From contig NZ_CABHMZ010000035.1 of assembly GCF_902167705.1 (NCBI RefSeq), forward strand, positions 1 to 38,006: a DNA stretch of 38,006 nt. The letters are read 5' to 3'. Each line of letters starts with the position of its first letter. The first letter of the stretch is position 1. Below, one piece after another: positions 30,705 to 38,006 of this stretch. The notes beneath the pieces were generated by a model. The model was given only the letters and a program-made list of their open reading frames with translations. It did no database searches and was not told the origin of the DNA. Position numbers and translations under genes: made by a program. Source of the stretch: Streptococcus constellatus. GTDB taxonomy: Bacteria; Bacillota; Bacilli; Lactobacillales; Streptococcaceae.

Positions 30705-32504
30705 ATGGTTGAACAAAAACAACGTTCTGAGTTTCCAGAAAAGGAACTGTGGGACTTAACAGCTCTCTATCAAGACCGTGAAGATTTCCTGAGGGCGATT
30801 GAAAAAACTCGTGAAGACATTAACCAGTTCATACGGGATTATAAGGACGACCTCCATACTTTTGAGGATTTTGAAAAAGCCTTTGCTGAATTGGAGCAAA
30901 TCTATATTCAAAGAAGTCATATCGGCAACTACAGCTTTATGCCACAAACAACGGACTACGGTGATGAAAATTTTGCACAGATTGCGCAAGCTGGTACAGA
31001 TTTCGAAACAGAAGCTAGCGTTGCTCTCAGCTTCTTTGACGACGCCCTGGTCGGCGCAGATGAGGCTGTCTTGGAGAGACTAGGCCAAGAAGCCCATCTG
31101 ACCTCAGCTATCCGCCAAGCTAAAATTAAAAAAGCCCACTATCTGGGAGCGGATGTCGAAAAAGCTCTAACTAATCTGGGCGAAGTCTTTTACAGTCCAC
31201 AGGATATTTACACTAAGATGCGGGCTGGCGACTTTGCCATGGCTGACTTCGAAGTAAACGGCAAAGTTTATAAAAACAGCTTTGTTACCTATGAGAATTT
31301 CTATCAAAACCACGAAAATGCAGAAATCCGTGAAAAAGCTTTCCGCTCTTTCTCAGAAGGCCTTCGTCAGCACCAAAATACTGCTGCTGCTGCCTATCTG
31401 GCTCAGGTCAAATCTGAAAAGCTTCTAGCAGATATGAAAGGCTATGACTCTGTCTTTGACTATCTTTTGGCTGAGCAAGAGGTAGATCGCTCTATGTTCG
31501 ATCGGCAAATTGACCTCATCATGACTGAATTTGCACCTGTTGCACAAAAGTTCCTTAAACATGTCGCCAAGATCAACGGCCTCGAAAAAATGACCTTTGC
31601 AGACTGGAAGTTGGACTTGGATAGTGCTCTCAATCCTGATGTCACTATTGAAGACGCTTATGACTTAGTGATGAAATCCGTTGCTCCACTCGGAGAAGAA
31701 TATACACGCGAAATTGCCAATTACCAAAAAGAGCGCTGGGTGGATTTTGCAGCGAATGCTGGCAAGGACTCTGGTGGCTATGCCACTGATCCTTATCGCG
31801 TGCATCCTTATGTTCTTATGAGCTGGACAGGCCGTATGAGTGATGTGTATACTCTGATTCATGAAATTGGTCACTCTGGTCAGTTCATCTTCTCTGACAA
31901 TAGTCAAAGCTATTTCAATACCCACATGTCGACCTATTACGTAGAAGCTCCTTCTACCTTCAACGAACTCTTACTTAGCGACTATTTGGAACACCAATTT
32001 GACAATCCACGTCAAAAACGATTTGCACTCGCTCACCGTCTAACGGACACTTACTTCCATAACTTTATCACCCATCTCTTGGAAGCAGCCTTCCAACGCC
32101 GGGTTTATAATCTCGTTGAAACAGGCGAAACTTTTGGTGCTGCGAAGCTTAACAGTATTATGAAAGAAGTTCTGACCGATTTTTGGGGTGATGCAGTCGA
32201 AATCGACGATGATGCTGCGCTCACTTGGATGCGGCAAAGTCACTATTATATGGGACTATACAGTTATACCTACTCTGCTGGACTTGTCATCTCTACTACC
32301 GGCTATCTTCATTTGAAAAATGACAAAAATGGCGCTCGCGATTGGCTCAACTTCCTCAAATCTGGTGGAAGTAAAACGCCACTTGAGACTGCTCGTATCA
32401 TCGGAGCCGACATTTCCACAGACAAACCACTCCGCGACACAATTCAGTTCTTGTCTGATACAGTTGATCAGATTATTACCTACAGCGAGGAATTAAGAGA
32501 ATAG
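30705..32504 (+). CDS. pepF: Oligoendopeptidase F
   Basis: A 599-aa M3-family zinc peptidase starting at ATG 30705 with CAAGGAG eight bases upstream; the longer frame begins before the promoter. The zinc motif HEIGHSGQF lies near residues 387-395 with the downstream Glu in EAPSTFNELLLSDYL. It cleaves 7-17-residue peptides in the cytoplasm. Complete; alone in its transcription unit with its own terminator. Confidence 0.95.
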   Translation: MVEQKQRSEFPEKELWDLTALYQDREDFLRAIEKTREDINQFIRDYKDDLHTFEDFEKAFAELEQIYIQRSHIGNYSFMPQTTDYGDENFAQIAQAGTDFETEASVALSFFDDALVGADEAVLERLGQEAHLTSAIRQAKIKKAHYLGADVEKALTNLGEVFYSPQDIYTKMRAGDFAMADFEVNGKVYKNSFVTYENFYQNHENAEIREKAFRSFSEGLRQHQNTAAAAYLAQVKSEKLLADMKGYDSVFDYLLAEQEVDRSMFDRQIDLIMTEFAPVAQKFLKHVAKINGLEKMTFADWKLDLDSALNPDVTIEDAYDLVMKSVAPLGEEYTREIANYQKERWVDFAANAGKDSGGYATDPYRVHPYVLMSWTGRMSDVYTLIHEIGHSGQFIFSDNSQSYFNTHMSTYYVEAPSTFNELLLSDYLEHQFDNPRQKRFALAHRLTDTYFHNFITHLLEAAFQRRVYNLVETGETFGAAKLNSIMKEVLTDFWGDAVEIDDDAALTWMRQSHYYMGLYSYTYSAGLVISTTGYLHLKNDKNGARDWLNFLKSGGSKTPLETARIIGADISTDKPLRDTIQFLSDTVDQIITYSEELRE

Positions 32505-32513
32505 ATTATCTAC

Positions 32514-32545
32514 ACAGCTTCAGATTTCAATTTGAAGCTGTTTTA
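32514..32545 (+). terminator. pepF terminator
   Basis: A 9-bp perfect stem ACAGCTTCA / TGAAGCTGT followed by TTTAT, ten bases after the stop. Confidence 0.75.
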
Positions 32546-32670
32546 TATGAATTGATTTAAAACAAAATTTTTAAGTTTGTGGTAATTTGAAAAATTTCAC
32601 TTCCTAGTTATTGAAAGCGATAACAAGTTGTGATATGATATTTTCGAAAACCAATTTATGTGAGGGAAAT

Positions 32671-33462
32671 ATGAAAAAGTGGAAAAATAATTCTAGGCTC
32701 AACATCGTTCTTGCTATCATGAGTGTTGTTCTAATCATCTTATTGGCTCCAATTACAATGCCATTAATGTTTCTAGGTGGTGTTTTTGGTATTTGGTATT
32801 TCGCAAAGCGAAATCCAAGTGTTTTCAAAAGAAATATAGCAATTGCTGCAGCGATAATAGGAATACTAGGAAGCTATACAGTAAGTAAATTCAATATTGA
32901 ATCCTCTGAAAGCCAACAAAGTCAAACCCAAGTAGTGCCATCTACATCTAGACCTTCATCTTCAAACTCTTCAAAAGCAAGCAGTTCCTCCTCAAACTCC
33001 GATTCTAGTAGAGAAAAAGAAGAAAAACTCGAAAAAGAAAAGAAAGAGAAGAAAGCGGAGGAAGAGCGAAAACAAAAAGAGGCGGCAGAGAGAAAAGCTA
33101 AAGAAGAACAGGCTCAAAAAGAAGCTCAAATTCAGCGCATCACCCAGCAAGGTGAACAGGCTGTTAAACAACTTGAGGATAATCAAGTAGCCGAGAACAT
33201 TGCTCCAGCTCAAGCTGCCGTTGAGCAAATTACCGATCCAAATAAAAAAGGAGCTCTTCAACATCGAATTAATCTTGTACAAAATGCAATTCAGCAACGA
33301 GCTGAGCAAGCTCGACAAGAGGCAGAGAGACAAGCAGCATCTCAACAACAAGAGGCTATAGCTGCTAGTGGCTATTTTAGAGATAAGAGGGGCAGATGGC
33401 ATCGCCCAAATGGTCAATATGCTTCAAAGAAGGAAATTGCAGAAGCGGGATTGCCTTGGTAA
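32671..33462 (+). CDS. Membrane protein with Lys/Glu-rich coiled coil
   Basis: A 263-aa protein starting at ATG 32671 (GTGAGGG upstream). Two hydrophobic helices (LNIVLAIMSVVLIILLAPIT and IAIAAAIIGILGSYTV) are followed by a Ser-rich linker, a charged coiled coil (EKEEKLEKEKKEKKAEEERK and on), a Gln-rich helix, and a conserved-looking end YFRDKRGRWHRPNGQYASKK. Both helices near the N-terminus suggest a membrane anchor with an exposed rod. I do not recognise the family; low-complexity parts make homology hard to judge. Standing alone. Confidence 0.75.
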   Translation: MKKWKNNSRLNIVLAIMSVVLIILLAPITMPLMFLGGVFGIWYFAKRNPSVFKRNIAIAAAIIGILGSYTVSKFNIESSESQQSQTQVVPSTSRPSSSNSSKASSSSSNSDSSREKEEKLEKEKKEKKAEEERKQKEAAERKAKEEQAQKEAQIQRITQQGEQAVKQLEDNQVAENIAPAQAAVEQITDPNKKGALQHRINLVQNAIQQRAEQARQEAERQAASQQQEAIAASGYFRDKRGRWHRPNGQYASKKEIAEAGLPW

Positions 33463-33566
33463 AATACATCCCTACAATATATTAAAAAGAGAAATGAGAT
33501 CTTGTAACAAGGGACATTGTTTTCCATCATAATTCCCATCAAACAGGTAGTTTACAAGCACACATG

Positions 33567-33838
33567 ATTGGAGACTGGGACGAAAGTTTCTAGCTTCAAA
33601 GGAGACCGTTTAATAAATTAACGATGCTACAGCTGACCACTCTAATAGTCTACTGGATTATTGGATGTCGGAAATAAAACATCCGTAAGGATGTGTCAAA
33701 AACACGACTTTGAATTGGTGGATTTTGCAAAGCAAGTCCTCAAGTCTATTGCTTTTCAAGCTCGGAAGAGCGCCTAATCATCCTCGTAGGAGTAAGACAA
33801 CGGACTAGATTTTTTTCAAAATGGGTTCTGTCTCACTC
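33567..33838. repeat. Possible miniature repeat element
   Basis: A 270-base non-coding stretch bounded by GGAGACTGGGACGAAAG on the left and GTTCTGTCTCACTCCC on the right, which resemble each other in inverted orientation (GAG.CTGGGAC against GAGTGAGACAGAAC). Sequences of this GTGGGACAGAA kind are scattered through streptococcal genomes, as far as I recall. No reading frame is present. Likely a non-autonomous repeat. Confidence 0.35.
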
Positions 33839-33873
33839 CCTTTTATTTTGTATAAGATAAACTATATACCTTT

Positions 33874-34006
33874 TTACGTCATATTTTCCCCTTTCGCTTT
33901 ATCGTAATCCTGAATATCTTTATTGTATCGCATTTGGAGTTTTTGGATATAACCAACATTGCGCACCCGCATAGCAAGTGGTTTAACCTTACGGAGCGAG
34001 ACGGAT
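33874..34006 (-). pseudogene. Unrecognised C-terminal gene remnant
   Basis: An open minus-strand stretch (VSLRKVKPLAMRVRNVGYIQ to KAKGENMT) has a protein-like composition but no start codon or ribosome site before it. It ends at TAA 33874. Probably the surviving 3' end of a lost gene. Confidence 0.3.
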
Positions 34007-34021
34007 TAAAAAGTCACAAAA

Positions 34022-34047
34022 TAAAAAAACTCTCTGAAATCAGAGAG
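34022..34047 (-). terminator. Terminator for leftward transcription (probably rpsO)
   Basis: An 8-bp stem CTCTCTGA / TCAGAGAG with a 2-base loop and a run of seven T on the minus strand. It is 220 bases beyond rpsO with a repeat between. Confidence 0.65.
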
Positions 34048-34172
34048 CTAATTTGAACTTGGGCTAAAATCCTAGTGAAAAAGATGAAACTCCTTGTGTT
34101 CATCGAACACTATATCGTTTCCCTATTTCATACGGATTTTTGGCGCCCTTAGCATCATGATTCTTGCTGGAT

Positions 34173-34255
34173 AAAACGTTTATAGACAAGGCAACGAGCC
34201 GAAGATTGTACTGATGGTACATCGAGGCGAAGCCAACGAAGTATAGAAACGTTTT
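34173..34255. repeat. Folded repeat between rpsO and its terminator
   Basis: Arms AAAACGTTTATAG and TATAGAAACGTTTT enclose about 55 bases containing TGTAC-TGA-TGGTACA and GAGGCGAAGCC. It has the GC-rich style of streptococcal intergenic repeats. It ends ten bases after the rpsO stop, so it lies in the mRNA 3' end. Confidence 0.45.
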
Positions 34256-34265
34256 AGACGCAAGA

Positions 34266-34535
34266 TTAGCGACGAAGTCCAAGAGAGTTGATTAACTCAC
34301 GGTAACGGTTAACGTCGTTCTTACGCAAGTATGCAAGAAGGTTACGACGGCGACCGATTTTTTTCATCAAACCACGGTAAGTAGCGTGGTCTTTCTTGTG
34401 TTGTTTGATGTGTTCGTTAAGGTGGTTGATTTCCCAAGTAAGGACAGCTACTTGTACCTCTACTGAACCAGTGTCACCTTCGTGACGTGCATATTGTGCA
34501 ATGATTTCATTTTTTTTCTCTTTTGAGATTGCCAT
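34266..34535 (-). CDS. rpsO: 30S ribosomal protein S15
   Basis: An 89-aa S15 starting at ATG 34535 (AAAAGGAGC upstream): [58 protein letters not shown] and [20 protein letters not shown] are all standard. The 90-base 5' untranslated region can fold and may bind S15. Confidence 0.97.
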   Translation of the reverse strand: MAISKEKKNEIIAQYARHEGDTGSVEVQVAVLTWEINHLNEHIKQHKKDHATYRGLMKKIGRRRNLLAYLRKNDVNRYRELINSLGLRR

Positions 34536-34625
34536 GATAAGCTCCTTTTCTTTACGCTTCATCCGAGTGACAGGTTTGGCATGGCCTGCAACCAAGAAGA
34601 AGTTATTTGTCTCTATGACATTCTT

Positions 34626-34654
34626 ATTTTACCAAGAAGGAAAGTTTTTGTCAA
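34626..34654 (-). promoter_or_regulatory. rpsO promoter
   Basis: On the minus strand TTGACA, 17 bases, TAAAAT, followed about 90 bases later by the rpsO start. It overlaps nothing coding; the pseudouridine synthase stop is at 34665. Confidence 0.75.
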
Positions 34655-34664
34655 CTGATACAAA

Positions 34665-35396
34665 TTATAAGAGTTCTACGCCAAATCGTTTGAGACTTTT
34701 TATTTCTTCCTGTGTTAAACGACGAAAAGTTCCTGTTGCCAACTCTTTATCCAAAGTTAATGGTCCCATAGCAAGGCGCTCTAAGTCTGCTACTTTTTTA
34801 CCACAAGCTGCAACCATTCGCTTCACTTGATGAAATTTTCCTTCAGAAATTGTAATCTCTACCAGAGAAGTTCCCTGTTCTTCGTTTGTTTCCAATATGG
34901 TCAATTGCGCAGGTTTACATGTAAAATCCTTAAGCTTTATCCCTGCTTCAAAGCGTGTCCTATCTTTTTCTGTCATGATGCCATCTACTTTTGCACGGTA
35001 AACTTTTGCTACATGTTTTTTAGGAGACAACATCGCATGTGCCAAAGCACCATTATTGGTTAATAACAAAAGTCCGTGAGTATCAATATCAAGTCGTCCA
35101 ACTGGAAAAACTTCTTTCTGGCGTGCACTTTCATCTAACAAATCCAAAACTGTTTGATGGTTAGCATCTTCAGTAGCTGAAATAACACCTTTCGGCTTAT
35201 TTAAAAGATAATAGACAAATTTTTCATAGTCCAATACTCGCTTATTGACTGAAATTTCATCTTGATATTCATCTACTTGTACTTTCGCTGATGTGACAGC
35301 CTTCCCGTTGACCAAAACTTGTTTCTTCTTTAAAAGTTGCTTGACTTCTGTTCGTGAGCCAAGACCCATTTCTACTAAAAACTTATCTAATCGCAT
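34665..35396 (-). CDS. 16S rRNA pseudouridine synthase (RsuA family)
   Basis: A 243-aa enzyme starting at MRLDKFLVEMGLGSRTEVK (ATG 35396, CGAGGAAAAAG upstream). An S4 RNA-binding domain occupies the first 60 residues. The catalytic core has LLNKPKGVISATED and the active Asp in VFPVGRLDIDTHGLLLLTN. KFHQVKRMVAACGKKV is the RsuA/RluB/E/F signature. Likely acts on 16S U516. It overlaps the MFS gene by 14 bases. Confidence 0.93.
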   Translation of the reverse strand: MRLDKFLVEMGLGSRTEVKQLLKKKQVLVNGKAVTSAKVQVDEYQDEISVNKRVLDYEKFVYYLLNKPKGVISATEDANHQTVLDLLDESARQKEVFPVGRLDIDTHGLLLLTNNGALAHAMLSPKKHVAKVYRAKVDGIMTEKDRTRFEAGIKLKDFTCKPAQLTILETNEEQGTSLVEITISEGKFHQVKRMVAACGKKVADLERLAMGPLTLDKELATGTFRRLTQEEIKSLKRFGVELL

Positions 35397-36555
35397 CTTT
35401 TTCCTCGTTTTGTTTATGAGTGACAAAAGCCGCTAAAGTTGACGTTGCCATCATGAAAACTCCTAATACACTAAAAATAAAGATTGGGGCAGAAGAAATG
35501 ATTCCAATCAAAGATAAGACGAATGTTGATACCGAAGCACCGCTACTGCAACCCAAAACAACAATCGCTGTTGCACGATTTACCAAATGAGTAGGGATTT
35601 TCTCCGATACAATATGAAACACCGCTGTTAGAGATACACTATAAGCAAAGCCAGCCAAAAGAGCACTCAAACTTAAGAGCAAAATCTGACTTGACAAGCC
35701 AATCATCACTTGACTTAGACCAAAAACAATTCCCGTTACTGTCAATAAGCGATTTTTCAATACGCTCACTAGACTGGCAAAACTAACACCAGCCAAAATT
35801 CCCACTAGTTGCATACAGCTAAGAATCCAGCTAGCTGTTTCAGCGTTGCCGATCTCTGCCTGTAAGACTAGACTAGGGATCCGTAAAGTGATAGCGACAT
35901 TAACACAAACAATCATACCAGCTATGAAAGCTAAAAAGATACTCAAATGTATTTGTTTTCTAGTCATTTTACGAACAGATTTGAGATGTTTATGCTTATT
36001 GGATTCATTCTTTTCATAAGGAACAAACATAAGATACAGTGCCAAAACGATGAAACCAACTGTATAAACCAAAAATATAGTTGTCCAACCAAAGTGTAAG
36101 AGTTGTCCGACCGCTAAAGTCAACAAGGCCATCCCAACAACTTCCGCTGATCCCCGATACCCCAACATTTGCACACGTTCTCTTCCCTGAAACCGCTCAC
36201 TAATAATAGCAATTGCTCGAGGATTCATCATACCTAAACCTAACCCAAAAACAAAGCGCGAAGCAAAAACGAGATTATAAGATTGATTGAAAAATGGGAT
36301 AAGACCACAAATAGAATACAGGATTAGCCCTAGTATAATCATGAACCGCTCAGATACAAAGCGTTCCAAAACACTATTAAACATCAACAAAGACATGATC
36401 CCAATGGACGGTAAGGAGACTAATAATTCTACTTGGCTGGAAGAGTAATTCTTATAATACTGGAACATAGCCGGCAAGCTACTAGAAATTGAAAATGCCG
36501 TTGTTAAAACCAATGATAAAGCCAAAATGCTAGCTTTTTCCATGAATCTTTTCAT
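35383..36555 (-). CDS. Major facilitator superfamily transporter
   Basis: A 390-aa protein with about 12 hydrophobic helices in two halves joined by a charged loop near residue 190 (NESNKHKHLKSVRKMTRKQ). The loop between helices 2 and 3 and the RFVFGLGLGMMNPRAIAI segment fit drug/efflux-type MFS proteins. No substrate can be named. It precedes, and is translationally coupled to, the pseudouridine synthase. Confidence 0.88.
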   Translation of the reverse strand: MKRFMEKASILALSLVLTTAFSISSSLPAMFQYYKNYSSSQVELLVSLPSIGIMSLLMFNSVLERFVSERFMIILGLILYSICGLIPFFNQSYNLVFASRFVFGLGLGMMNPRAIAIISERFQGRERVQMLGYRGSAEVVGMALLTLAVGQLLHFGWTTIFLVYTVGFIVLALYLMFVPYEKNESNKHKHLKSVRKMTRKQIHLSIFLAFIAGMIVCVNVAITLRIPSLVLQAEIGNAETASWILSCMQLVGILAGVSFASLVSVLKNRLLTVTGIVFGLSQVMIGLSSQILLLSLSALLAGFAYSVSLTAVFHIVSEKIPTHLVNRATAIVVLGCSSGASVSTFVLSLIGIISSAPIFIFSVLGVFMMATSTLAAFVTHKQNEEKDAIR

Positions 36556-36675
36556 CTTATCTTCTTTCTAAAATCACACTACCACTATCATACAGTTTTT
36601 TACGAAAAGACGCAATCTAGCAACGTATGAAAACAAAAAAGAAATCAAGGCTGCGCATAAGATACAACATTGATT

Positions 36676-37201
36676 TCATTTTACATTTGTCATACACTCA
36701 AAGTAAAATTCACGACATAAGGCATGAGAACTATGAAGCAGAAATGCATAGTCTCCTTGAATAATTTTCTCTGTTTCCTCGTGTGTTAGAGAATCTGTTT
36801 CTTTATATAATTTTCAAGTTTTCTCTTTCTTTCCAGCTTGATACTACGTTCACGGAAATTATACACTCGGATGCGGTATTTTTTGCGATTATAAGCTGCA
36901 TCCTCATATAAGATAGATAACAATTCATTTCTTTCATTTAGCAACTGATTTTCTTTTTCTAACATTTCCTTCTCATCTTGGTATTTCATCTGGATAATCC
37001 CACAAATAAGAGCGACAAACATATAAGCCGCAAAGGAAATCCATCTATCTGTGTTATAGACGATTGATTGCCAATTTCTCCCAGAAAAAAAATAGTTGCT
37101 ACAAATAATCCGATTATAGAAAGACTTCCTGCAAAAATTCCATAGATTGTTCCAAAAATAATACTAATCAAAGTAACAAAAAGCAAACAGATGTCAATCA
37201 T
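36676..37201 (-). pseudogene. Frameshifted membrane / coiled-coil protein
   Basis: Starts at MIDICLLFVTLISIIFGTIY (ATG 37201), two or three hydrophobic helices, then the frame breaks in a run of eight T near 37086. Adding one base gives a continuous product through FAAYMFVALICGIIQMKYQD and a coiled coil (EKEMLEKENQLLNERNELL) to KKQIL at 36786. A further shift near 36800 would join DSLTHEETEKIIQGDYAFLL down to 36676. At least one, perhaps two, frameshifts: inactive, or sequencing errors in a homopolymer. Family unknown. Confidence 0.55.
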
Positions 37202-37207
37202 TTTGAA

Positions 37208-37893
37208 TTAATTAAAACCGTTCAACATTGCGCTCAATACCCCAGGCAAGAAAAAAGCAAGTAAAATCTCAGCTACCTTTTGATAAGTCTTATTCGATTT
37301 TTTACTTTCTTTAATAAAATTTTTATACAAATCGGCTAGATCATCTAAAAGTGAATAATGAATAAACCATCCATAAGTTGTCTTAAATTATCTTCATCTT
37401 GTGGAGTGGTAAAGACAAAGTTCAGGCGATTTGGAATCAATCACTATTTTACTGTTAGAGAATGCCAGCTCTTCTAACTTTTCTGCAACATGCTGAAAAG
37501 TAATTTCAAACGGATTATAAATGTTTAAAATTTCTGTTTGTTCATTCCAACTATCAAAAATTTTGCTGTTCAGCTCTACTAAATCTTCTGAATTGATAAA
37601 ATTCGCAATTTCATTGGGGTGCTTTTCGACATGAGCGGTTGTGCCTTTTTGAACCTTATCAAATAAACGATAGAAATAATCTTCCAGCAGTCTGGAAGAT
37701 TACAAATAAGGACTACAGACTATTTTAAGAAATTGTCTGTTCACTTTAGCCCAGTGTTTACAGAGACTTTCTGATGCTATTTCTAACTCTTGAGGATAGT
37801 TAAGCACCTCTGGACCTGTTACATAAAGAATCTCAGAATGAGATAATTCCTCGGTACAATTTAAAAAGTTTGCAGTCGTTCTGGTTCCCCTAC
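37208..37893 (-). pseudogene. Multiply frameshifted unknown gene
   Basis: Coding-like segments in changing minus-strand frames: TTANFLNCTEELSHSEILYV to IVCSPYL (stop near 37706), then LLEDYFYRLFDKVQKGTTAH through FQHVAEKLEELAFSNSKIVI, then FVFTTPQDEDNLRQLMDGLF, then LDDLADLYKNFIKESKKSNK to AMLNGFN at 37208. Three or more breaks in one former gene or two. It ends seven bases before the next pseudogene, so they formed an operon. Function unknown. Confidence 0.45.
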
Positions 37894-37946
37894 TTAAAAA
37901 GTAATCTTATTTTTTACTAGATAAATTGCAAGAATAAGTGCAACAT

Positions 37947-38006
37947 TTACTCTAACTCATCCACTAGAGCTTCATAAGCAGTTCTGTAAGCTAAACATTT
38001 TCGTGA
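37947..38006 (-). CDS. C-terminal end of a gene running off the window
   Basis: The last 19 codons (KCLAYRTAYEALVDELE before TAA at 37947) of a minus-strand gene whose start lies beyond 38006. Too short to identify. Confidence 0.35.
   Translation of the reverse strand, partial: SRKCLAYRTAYEALVDELE

Noticed and set aside
32992..33417. A 141-codon minus-strand frame opposite the Lys/Glu-rich protein
   Set aside because: It is the complement of GAA/AAA-rich coiled-coil codons, giving an artificial Leu/Phe/Ser protein.
34100..34282. A 60-codon minus-strand frame after rpsO
   Set aside because: It spans the folded repeat, begins inside rpsO and has no ribosome site.
1..38006. tRNA, rRNA or CRISPR arrays
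   Set aside because: No cloverleaf or TTCGA-type tRNA arm, no rRNA motif and no regularly spaced repeats were seen by eye.

Overview
This is low-GC Firmicute chromosome, almost certainly a Streptococcus. The evidence is gene content and order: pnp-cysE-cysS-mrnC, rlmB near degV-rplM-rpsI, an msmK-type sugar ATPase, pepF and rpsO. The species cannot be fixed from sequence alone; an oral (mitis or anginosus group) streptococcus is my best guess.

Layout. (1) 1-3830: a decaying polysaccharide-type locus on the minus strand. It has a UDP-GlcNAc 2-epimerase with an in-frame amber stop, a membrane protein, a 46-aa membrane peptide, and a family-2 glycosyltransferase cut off by foreign sequence at the window edge. 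A plus-strand TetR regulator follows. (2) 3833-20137: two different integrative mobilizable elements sit head-to-tail at the 3' end of rpsI, marked by three 51-bp copies of the rpsI tail. Element 1 (3833-12272) carries a ParE/RelB toxin-antitoxin pair, a MobV relaxase with a pMV158-like oriT, a pT181-type Rep, an unusual Spx-like fusion protein, small DNA-binding proteins, a TTG-initiated repressor and a tyrosine integrase. Element 2 (12273-20137) carries a PIN-like nuclease and an unknown protein as cargo, a possible tandem ribbon-helix-helix protein, a TcpA/FtsK-type translocase, two small unknown genes, an HUH-type rolling-circle initiator next to a palindromic origin-like region, an excisionase-like protein and a second integrase. 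(3) 20138-32545: housekeeping genes. rpsI, rplM (with an L13-type leader), degV, rlmB, msmK, a PucR-type regulator, mrnC, cysS, cysE and pnp are on the minus strand; pepF is on the plus strand. (4) 32671-38006: a Lys/Glu-rich membrane protein, an 800-bp non-coding stretch with repeat-like remnants, rpsO, a pseudouridine synthase overlapping an MFS transporter, then a stretch of frameshifted genes running off the right edge.

How it works together. Each integrase lies at the right end of its element, followed by its own set of arm-type repeats, a terminator hairpin and a recoded copy of the last 16 codons of rpsI. Insertion therefore gives the ribosomal gene back its C-terminus and a terminator. 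The two integrases use unrelated arm repeats, so the elements may be controlled separately while sharing one target. Element 1 has a relaxase and oriT but no coupling protein. Element 2 has a coupling-type ATPase but only a Rep-like initiator. The most novel-looking single gene is 8317-8958: an Spx-like N-terminus in which both redox cysteines are asparagine, joined to a C-terminal region that looks like a degenerate XRE helix-turn-helix.
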